From positions 1 to 5,845 of the forward strand of contig WQVW01000114.1 in NCBI GenBank assembly GCA_009785655.1: a stretch of DNA of 5,845 nt. Direction: 5' to 3'. Origin of the DNA: Oscillospiraceae bacterium. GTDB lineage: Bacteria > Bacillota > Clostridia > Oscillospirales > Oscillospiraceae. Shown one piece after another: positions 1 to 4,695 of this stretch. The notes beneath the pieces were generated by a model that saw only the letters and a program-made list of their open reading frames with translations, had not been told where the DNA came from and did not search any database. How positions within the stretch are numbered: the stretch's first letter is position 1; each line of letters begins with the position of its first letter. The position numbers and the translations under genes are program-made.

Positions 1-90
1 GAAGAATATCATGAACAATATCGTGCCATCGCAGAGGACATGGAAAGCGAAGTTGACGCGCTGATAGCGGAAAGGGGAGGGGCGGATTGA
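1..90 (+). CDS. ntpA: V-type ATP synthase subunit A, C-terminal end (partial)
   Basis: Frame 1 is open from the window edge to the TGA at 88-90 and gives the last 29 residues of a protein, ending in ERGGAD. The fragment is charged and helical (EEYHEQYRAIAEDMESEV), as expected for the C-terminal helical bundle of the catalytic A subunit. The fragment alone is too short to identify by motif; the call rests mainly on the gene order, since A lies directly upstream of B in bacterial V/A-type ATP synthase operons (order ...A-B-D). The A subunit carries the catalytic ATP site of the cytoplasmic V1 headpiece. Its stop codon overlaps the start of the next gene, which argues for translational coupling. 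The gene is also called atpA. Confidence 0.8.
   Translation, partial: EEYHEQYRAIAEDMESEVDALIAERGGAD
74..80 (+). promoter_or_regulatory. Ribosome binding site for ntpB (supports TTG start)
   Basis: GGGGAGG lies 6 bases upstream of the TTG at 87-89, inside the end of the A subunit gene. It supports initiation at the non-ATG codon that overlaps the upstream stop. Confidence 0.7.
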
Positions 91-1394
91 TAAAAGCGTA
101 TCGCACGATACAGGAAGTATCCGGCCCGTTGGTGGTCATAAACAACGTTCAAGGCGTTGCAACAGGAGAATTGGCGGAGATTGAGCTCCCGACAGGGGAG
201 CGGCGGCGATGCCGTGTCGTTGAGATAGACAAAGGCGCCGTTGTTGTGCAATTGTTTGAAAGCGCGGAGGGGATCAGCCCCATAGCATCGAAAGCGCGAT
301 TTTTAGGCAGGGCACTTGAACTGGCAGTTTCCGGCGATATGCTGGGTCGGGTATTCAACGGATTTGGAGAGGCGATTGACAATAGTCCTATGATTCTTGC
401 TGAGGCGAACAAGGACATAAACGGATGTCCCACAAACCCCATATCCCGCGATGTCCCGGCTGGATTTATTGAGACCGGGATTTCTGTAATTGATGCACTG
501 AATCCTTTGTTTAAAGGCCAACGGTTGCCTATCTTTTCATGCCCCGGCTTGCCGCATGAGATGATTGCCGCACAGATCGCTTGTCAGGCGAAGCTGAACG
601 GTGACGCAGATAATTTCGCTATAGTATTCGCAACGATTGGGGCCGCATTCCATGAATATGACTATTTTATGCGCGAATTCAACAGAACAGGGGCGATAGA
701 CCGGACGGTTGTCTTCGCGAACTTGGCTGGTGACCCAACCGCGCAGCGCATCGCAACACCGCGGATGGCACTCACTGCTGCTGAATATCTGGCGTTTGAA
801 AAAGACATGCACGTCTTGGTCATACTCACCGACATGACAAATTATGCCGAGACATTGCGCGAGATTGCATTTGCAGCCAAAGAAGTCCCGGGACGACAAG
901 GGTACCCGGGATATATGCATTCAGATTTTGCGGCAATATATGAACGGGCGGGCAGGCGTATCGGGAAATCGGGGTCAATCACCATGATACCGATGCTCAC
1001 CATGCCAGGGGATGACAAAACCCACCCTGTACCGGATGCGACAGGGCATATTACAGATGGGCAGATCATGCTTTCACGAGATTTGTATAAGAAAGGCATC
1101 GTGCCGCCTGTGGATGTATTGCGCTCCCAATCGCGGGTGAACGATAAAACCATTGGGGCAGATGTCAGCGACGTGGCGGATCAGCTTATGGCGACTTATG
1201 TGAAAGGAGCTGCTGCTGGAGAGTTGATGAAAATAGCCGGTGAAAGCGCATTGTCCGCATCTGAATTGCAATACGCACAATTTTCTGAAACGTTTGAGAA
1301 GTGCTATATATCCCAGGGTCGCAATGAGTATCGGCAGATAGAAGATACGTTAGCAATCGGGAGAGAGTTGCTTTCAATGGTTGAGGAGCGTTGA
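87..1394 (+). CDS. ntpB: V-type ATP synthase subunit B
   Basis: This is the non-catalytic, regulatory B subunit of the cytoplasmic V1 head, which alternates with A in the A3B3 hexamer and contributes to the ATP site at the interface. The 435 residues read as an N-terminal beta-barrel (about 1-75), a central nucleotide-binding-type fold (about 80-350) and a C-terminal helical domain. Recognisable family signatures are RLPIFS (146-151), GLPHE (154-158), GRQGYPGYM (269-277), IYERAGR (284-290), LTMPGDDKTHPVPD (304-317) and DGQIMLSRDL (324-333). Arg350 in SQSR sits where the family's arginine finger is expected. The degenerate P-loop region reads SCPGLPHE instead of the usual SGSGLPHN. The protein is slightly shorter than the usual approximately 460 residues, mainly at the C-terminus. 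The start is TTG at 87, because it overlaps the A stop (TTGA) and has a GGGGAGG ribosome binding site at 74-80; no better ATG precedes the conserved YRTIQEVSGPL. Also called atpB. Confidence 0.95.
   Translation: MIKAYRTIQEVSGPLVVINNVQGVATGELAEIELPTGERRRCRVVEIDKGAVVVQLFESAEGISPIASKARFLGRALELAVSGDMLGRVFNGFGEAIDNSPMILAEANKDINGCPTNPISRDVPAGFIETGISVIDALNPLFKGQRLPIFSCPGLPHEMIAAQIACQAKLNGDADNFAIVFATIGAAFHEYDYFMREFNRTGAIDRTVVFANLAGDPTAQRIATPRMALTAAEYLAFEKDMHVLVILTDMTNYAETLREIAFAAKEVPGRQGYPGYMHSDFAAIYERAGRRIGKSGSITMIPMLTMPGDDKTHPVPDATGHITDGQIMLSRDLYKKGIVPPVDVLRSQSRVNDKTIGADVSDVADQLMATYVKGAAAGELMKIAGESALSASELQYAQFSETFEKCYISQGRNEYRQIEDTLAIGRELLSMVEER
1384..1388 (+). promoter_or_regulatory. Ribosome binding site for ntpD
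   Basis: AGGAG lies inside the last codons of ntpB, 7 bases before ATG 1396. It decides against the upstream in-frame TTG at 1381, which would overlap this site. Confidence 0.75.
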
Positions 1395-1395
1395 C

Positions 1396-1947
1396 ATGAT
1401 GACAATTTCGCCGACACAACAAGCATTTGTTCGTCAGAAAAACAACCTTGAATCCGCCGTTCACGCGCTGAAAACGCTGGAAACGAAACGGAATGCGCTG
1501 CTGATGCAATGTGATGAAACTTCACGCCGCCTGGTCAAGCTTCGCACAAGCGTTGATGAAGAGATGCGCACGTATAACAAATCCCTCGCTATGGCGAAGG
1601 CGGCAATGTCGCCGAAGGGTGTGCAGCAGGCACTGTTGTATCAAGCGTTGGATGACACAAACTATCCCTATGGTTTTGCGCAGACTTTCGGCGAGTTGGA
1701 TGGTGCGTTGGATGCCATGGCCAAAATTCGCCCCGACATGCTGGTGCTTGAACGAGAGGAAAATGCGTTACAAGTGCTGTCTGAACAGCTGCGACAGATA
1801 AAATGCCATGCAGATATGCTTGAACATGTAACCATTCCGAATCTGCGGGCGAACATAAAATATATCGCGATGAAACTGGAGGAAAACGACCGCTTGGCGC
1901 AAATCCGTACCCAGCGGTCGCACATTTGGCAAGACCCTTTTTGCTGA
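1396..1947 (+). CDS. ntpD: V-type ATP synthase subunit D (central stalk)
   Basis: Subunit D forms the long antiparallel coiled coil of the central rotor shaft that turns inside the A3B3 head and couples ATP turnover to the membrane rotor. The product is 183 residues from ATG 1396. Its N-terminal helix (PTQQAFVRQKNNLESA, then LKTLETKRNALLMQ) and C-terminal helix (VTIPNLRANIKYIAMKLEE) match the family pattern of two long helices with the conserved IP.L...IKYI..KLEE signature; the middle, including NYPYGF, is the variable globular part. The usual length is about 200-215 residues, so this is a compact member. The start was placed at ATG 1396, not the in-frame TTG at 1381, because AGGAG at 1384-1388 lies 7 bases upstream of it; ATG 1399 is a less well-spaced alternative. 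It begins 1 base after the B stop and is the last operon gene seen. Also called atpD. Confidence 0.93.
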   Translation: MMTISPTQQAFVRQKNNLESAVHALKTLETKRNALLMQCDETSRRLVKLRTSVDEEMRTYNKSLAMAKAAMSPKGVQQALLYQALDDTNYPYGFAQTFGELDGALDAMAKIRPDMLVLEREENALQVLSEQLRQIKCHADMLEHVTIPNLRANIKYIAMKLEENDRLAQIRTQRSHIWQDPFC

Positions 1948-1978
1948 TGTTACCTCAGCTCAATGGAGGGAAATAGAC

Positions 1979-2009
1979 ACAAGCGGACGCGATTGGCGCG
2001 TCCGCTTGT
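1979..2009. terminator. Hairpin between convergent genes, probable bidirectional terminator
   Basis: A perfect 13-bp inverted repeat (ACAAGCGGACGCG at 1979-1991 and CGCGTCCGCTTGT at 1997-2009) encloses a 5-base loop, ATTGG. It lies 31 bases after the ntpD stop and 13 bases beyond the stop of the minus-strand gene, the expected place for a shared terminator. Neither side has a proper U-tract: the plus-strand tail reads CTGTCGGAATGG and the minus-strand tail GTCTATTTCCC. It is therefore either a U-less terminator or a 3'-end stabilising hairpin. Confidence 0.75.
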
Positions 2010-2022
2010 CTGTCGGAATGGT

Positions 2023-4443
2023 CTACAGCAATGCGTTGCGTTGGGCGATCAGTGCGCCCCAGGTCAACGGCCCCACGATCCCGTCCGGCACAAGATTGAA
2101 AATGCGCTGGAAAGTGACGACTGCGCTTTGCGTCATCGGGCCGAAGATCCCGTCCACTGCGAGTTGGGGGATACTGGGATTCTCTGCACGGATGGCATTC
2201 AAGGTACTTTGGATTAATCTGACGTTCTCCCCGGTTGAACCCATTCTGATCAATGTTCCGGGAAACGGCGGATTCGATGGCGCGGCCGCACCGCCGCCGA
2301 TAGTTGGCAGCGCTTCTTGCAGCCTGCCCCAGGTGATGGGTCCCACAAGTCCGTCCGGAACTAATCCGAATGCCCGCTGGAAAGCAATCACGGCACTTTG
2401 TGTTATCGAACCAAAGATCCCATCCACCGCAAGCTGCGGAATACTGGGGTTTTCCGCGCGGATGGTGTTCAATGCACTTTGAATCAGCCTGACATTCTCC
2501 CCGGTCGAGCCGAGCCTGATCAGCGTGCCCGGATACGGCGGAAGTGTCGCCGGTGGCGGAACGGGCGGAGTCACCGGGGGTTGCGGGGTGCCAGTGCCGC
2601 CTTCAAGAAGCGCGTATATCTCCATCATTTTGCCCCAGGTGATGGGGCCGACAATCCCGTCTGGAGTCAGCACAAATTCGCGTTGGAAGGCGATGACGGC
2701 GGCCTGGGTGAGCGGGCCGAAAACCCCATCCACCGCGAGATGCGGCTGTATGCTTGGGTACGCCTGACCAATCGAGTTAAGACGGCTTTGAATCAACCGG
2801 ACGTTCTCCCCAGTTGAGCCGACTCTAATCAGCGTACCGGGAAACGGCGGCGTTGTATCGGGCGGCGGCACGGGATTCGGCGGAATCGGGGTAGTCTCAT
2901 TGATTCCGCGGTAGACGGCATACAGGCGGTTCCACGTATTCGGACCGACAACGCCGTCCGGTGTCAAATTGAAGAGTCGTTGGAACTCAATCACAGCGTT
3001 CCTGGTGTCCGCGCCGAAGACGCTGTCTTTGATGACGGTTGGCACGGGGTCATAAAATTCAGAGATGAAATTGAGCAGAAATTGCAATTGCAGCACGTTC
3101 TCTCCACGAGCGCCTTGAGACAACACCACATTCGGCGGATTCTCCCCGATGGTGACACGCGTGCCCTCACTATCAAGTTCGGCAAGTCTTGTGACGGCAA
3201 CGTTTGTGAAGGATATTCTGTTCCAAGTCTCGCGGCCGATGACGCCATCGGCATTGAGGTTAAATGTCCGCTGAAAAACCCGGACAGCCTCTTGTGTCTC
3301 AGCATCAAACACGCCGTTGGGGTTTGATATCCGAGGAATCAGCGGGAAATTGATGCGGATTCTGTTGAGAAAGTTCTGCATTCGCTGTACCGCGGGGCCG
3401 GAGCTGCCAAGCCGCAGCGGAGTGCCGGGAAAAGACTCTGTGATGCCCCTGATGTTGTCGCTTGAAACCAGTTCTAGGTCACGTGGATAGAAACGATGCA
3501 GGATCTGTAGCGGAGACAAACCTTGATTCGCCAACGGTACAGTCCCCCACTGGGAAAGACCGGCACAAGTCGCCGTGGTTCCGTTGCAATACGAAGTGAA
3601 GAATGGATTCTGGAATCCGATTCTGCGCGCGTATGTATTGAAAATGCCGTCAACAATCTGGCTGATGTTGTCAAATATTGGGCCGCCGTATCTGAATGCC
3701 TGATCAAACGCGGTGGAGTTGGTTATGTCGAAATTATTGCCGCGGATTCTGTACCATTCGGTGTAAATTCGGTTGAGTGTGAACGACACGATGGCGTGTA
3801 TATTTGCGACAAGCGCGTTATGCGGCCACGTTGGATAGATTTCGCTGGAGGTGACGTTTTTTATGTAATCAACGAACCGGACTCTGACATTTCTGGCCGA
3901 TGGGTTGTCTGGCCTTCCCAGATGAACGGTGATGAAATCGGGGATGAACACCTCTCTCATCACACCGGTTCTGGCAGGAGGGTCCGGCGGTGCAACATGG
4001 TTGCGCGGCGTCGGATCTAGCAGAGCCACGGGAACAAGCGTGATATTTGTCAGCGTGTGCGCTGTCGGATCCAGCAGCGTTACGGGGTCGATATTAAGGT
4101 CGATGTCTGGGGTGCCATCGGGGTCTTCAATCGGCACCATTGTGACTGGGAGCATGGCCGTCCGTGTGTCAACGATTTCAACATTGTGGATAGATACCGA
4201 TCGATAGCCATCGGCGTAAACATGGACGTCAACGACGGAATATGCCGGGGCGTTGTAGGTCTCATCCAGTGTCAGTTCTTTATCGGGTGCGGTCAGTTCA
4301 AATGTTTCACTGCTTCCGGATTCGGAGTCGGTATCAGTCTCGTAAAGCACAGTACCGTCCGGCTGTGTGATGGTGACATGCGCTTTGATAGGCAGCGTAT
4401 CGTTGTCTGTTCTCGTTTGTATCGTTAAATAACCTATACCCAT
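2023..4443 (-). CDS. SpoIID-like domain protein with five peptidoglycan-binding modules
   Basis: The 806-residue product probably binds, and may cleave, peptidoglycan. Residues 1-105 form a beta-rich domain of carboxypeptidase-regulatory or Cna-B type (MGIGYLTIQTRT, ITQPDGTVLYET, VYADGYRSVSI). A linker with a duplicated LLDPT motif follows (106-165). Residues about 166-326 resemble SpoIID: YIKNVTSSEIYPTWP (193-207) parallels its YV.GVV..EMP..WP segment, with Glu201 at the place of the catalytic glutamate, and GLSQWG (295-300) plus SPLQILHRFYP (310-320) parallel its GMSQ.G and ILKHYYP. Five PG_binding_1 modules (about 338-409, 437-505, 534-604, 637-706, 727-796) each carry L..G..G..V..LQ, a DG.FG..T..AV..FQ core and DG.VG..TW; the last three are joined by Pro-rich linkers. 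There is no signal peptide or membrane segment. The start is ATG at 4443-4441, because AGGAAAGG lies 9 bases upstream; an in-frame ATG at 4509 is rejected. The SpoIID assignment is a resemblance judged by eye; transglycosylase activity is inferred. Confidence 0.9.
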   Translation of the reverse strand: MGIGYLTIQTRTDNDTLPIKAHVTITQPDGTVLYETDTDSESGSSETFELTAPDKELTLDETYNAPAYSVVDVHVYADGYRSVSIHNVEIVDTRTAMLPVTMVPIEDPDGTPDIDLNIDPVTLLDPTAHTLTNITLVPVALLDPTPRNHVAPPDPPARTGVMREVFIPDFITVHLGRPDNPSARNVRVRFVDYIKNVTSSEIYPTWPHNALVANIHAIVSFTLNRIYTEWYRIRGNNFDITNSTAFDQAFRYGGPIFDNISQIVDGIFNTYARRIGFQNPFFTSYCNGTTATCAGLSQWGTVPLANQGLSPLQILHRFYPRDLELVSSDNIRGITESFPGTPLRLGSSGPAVQRMQNFLNRIRINFPLIPRISNPNGVFDAETQEAVRVFQRTFNLNADGVIGRETWNRISFTNVAVTRLAELDSEGTRVTIGENPPNVVLSQGARGENVLQLQFLLNFISEFYDPVPTVIKDSVFGADTRNAVIEFQRLFNLTPDGVVGPNTWNRLYAVYRGINETTPIPPNPVPPPDTTPPFPGTLIRVGSTGENVRLIQSRLNSIGQAYPSIQPHLAVDGVFGPLTQAAVIAFQREFVLTPDGIVGPITWGKMMEIYALLEGGTGTPQPPVTPPVPPPATLPPYPGTLIRLGSTGENVRLIQSALNTIRAENPSIPQLAVDGIFGSITQSAVIAFQRAFGLVPDGLVGPITWGRLQEALPTIGGGAAAPSNPPFPGTLIRMGSTGENVRLIQSTLNAIRAENPSIPQLAVDGIFGPMTQSAVVTFQRIFNLVPDGIVGPLTWGALIAQRNALL
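2056..3432 (-). repeat. Five tandem peptidoglycan-binding (PG_binding_1) module repeats
   Basis: In protein order, the modules lie at about 3432-3217, 3135-2929, 2844-2632, 2535-2326 and 2265-2056. The first two are diverged. The third to fifth are closely related and share the opening PGTLIR.GSTGENVRLIQS. The fourth and fifth match at about 58 of 70 residues by my hand count, and their DNA lines up at a constant 270-base offset (for example, the TTCTCCCCGGT tracts near 2224 and 2494). PG_binding_1 domains are three-helix folds that bind the peptide stem of the cell wall. Confidence 0.9.
4006..4086 (-). repeat. Short in-frame duplication in the linker (54-base offset)
   Basis: Two segments, 4011-4032 and 4065-4086, match at about 18 of 22 bases (TCGGATC.AGCAG.G..ACGGG). 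They encode PVALLDPTP (residues 138-146) and PVTLLDPTA (residues 120-128). The offset is exactly 18 codons, so the reading frame is kept. It lies in the linker between the N-terminal beta domain and the SpoIID-like domain. Confidence 0.7.
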
Positions 4444-4452
4444 ATTTACTAA

Positions 4453-4460
4453 CCTTTCCT
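4453..4460 (-). promoter_or_regulatory. Ribosome binding site for the SpoIID-like gene
   Basis: Read on the minus strand, AGGAAAGG lies 9 bases before the ATG at 4443-4441. It fixes the start 22 codons downstream of the longest possible one and gives a protein beginning MGIGYLTIQ, with no signal sequence. Confidence 0.8.
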
Positions 4461-4472
4461 TTTTAGTTATCA

Positions 4473-4501
4473 GCACGGAATATGAATAGCCATAGCCGTG
4501 C
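4473..4501 (-). promoter_or_regulatory. Inverted repeat in the leader of the SpoIID-like gene
   Basis: On the minus strand, GCACGG (4501-4496) pairs with CCGTGC (4478-4473), and inside it TATG (4494-4491) pairs with CATA (4484-4481), around a 6-base loop. The two stems are separated by a small asymmetric internal loop. The element ends 12 bases before the ribosome binding site and begins close to the start site predicted from the proposed promoter, so it would form a hairpin at the very 5' end of the mRNA or could be a DNA operator. The pairing is visible in the sequence; the role is inferred. Confidence 0.5.
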
Positions 4502-4507
4502 AGTAAC

Positions 4508-4537
4508 ATTTTATGATTATTGTGCGAGATTTGTGAC
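4508..4537 (-). promoter_or_regulatory. Possible sporulation-sigma-type promoter for the SpoIID-like gene
   Basis: On the minus strand, CATAAAAT (4515-4508) matches 7 of 8 bases of the SigE -10 consensus CATACAMT and begins like the SigK -10. It is preceded, after 14 bases, by GTCACAAA (4537-4530), a weak -35 candidate that contains the AC preferred by SigK. A SigA reading would have TAAAAT as -10 but no good -35. Mother-cell sigma control would fit a leaderless SpoIID-like protein, but the match is short and could arise by chance. Confidence 0.3.
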
Positions 4538-4639
4538 GATTTTCATAAAGAGAAGCGTGCCGTAGACAGCTGGCAGACAGCGTTCTGCCGGTCAAGCTGG
4601 CGGCGGGCGTGTAACACCCCAGCATCCAATAGGACTGAG

Positions 4640-4668
4640 TTGAAATTTTTGCATATTTGTGGTATGGT
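4640..4668 (+). promoter_or_regulatory. SigA-type promoter of the hydantoinase-family gene
   Basis: A -35 TTGAAA at 4640-4645 is separated by exactly 17 bases from TATGGT at 4663-4668, which is preceded by an extended -10 TG (TGGTATGGT). Transcription would start near 4675, leaving a leader of about 20 bases that holds the ribosome binding site. Spacing and position are good; the -10 itself is a 4-of-6 match. Confidence 0.6.
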
Positions 4669-4683
4669 TTTGGCAATTGACGT

Positions 4684-4690
4684 AAGGAGA
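4684..4690 (+). promoter_or_regulatory. Ribosome binding site for the hydantoinase-family gene
   Basis: AAGGAGA is close to the ideal Shine-Dalgarno sequence and lies 5 bases before ATG 4696, confirming that start. Confidence 0.85.
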
Positions 4691-4695
4691 TACAT

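Noticed and set aside
1381..1395. In-frame TTG start for ntpD at 1381
   Set aside because: It would place the ribosome binding site AGGAG inside the coding start; ATG 1396 is correctly spaced from it.
149..1525. Several minus-strand open frames of 68-127 codons across ntpB
   Set aside because: They lie opposite a clearly conserved gene, have no ribosome binding sites that I can see and no recognisable motifs; they are shadows.
1887..1920. 7-bp inverted repeat CGACCGC/GCGGTCG near the end of ntpD, with T5 at 1938-1942
   Set aside because: The loop is 20 bases and the T-run is 17 bases beyond the stem and inside the coding sequence, so it does not make a credible terminator.
2056..3432. Repeats considered as a CRISPR array or other DNA repeat element
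   Set aside because: The period is about 210-310 bases, the repeats are coding and diverged, and they translate to known protein modules.
2006..4428. Plus-strand open frames of 80-165 codons opposite the SpoIID-like gene, some appearing repetitive
   Set aside because: Their repetition only mirrors the peptidoglycan-binding modules on the other strand.
4444..4509. Upstream ATG at 4509 extending the SpoIID-like protein by 22 residues
   Set aside because: It has no ribosome binding site, overlaps the proposed -10 and the leader hairpin, and the extra residues do not form a signal peptide. The ATG at 4443 has an ideal AGGAAAGG.
4572..4620. Small GC-rich hairpins (GGCAGA/TCTGCC at 4572-4589; a bulged GGGCGTG/CACCCC at 4605-4620)
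   Set aside because: They are upstream of both promoters, short and imperfect. They could be regulator sites but nothing in the sequence supports a specific role.
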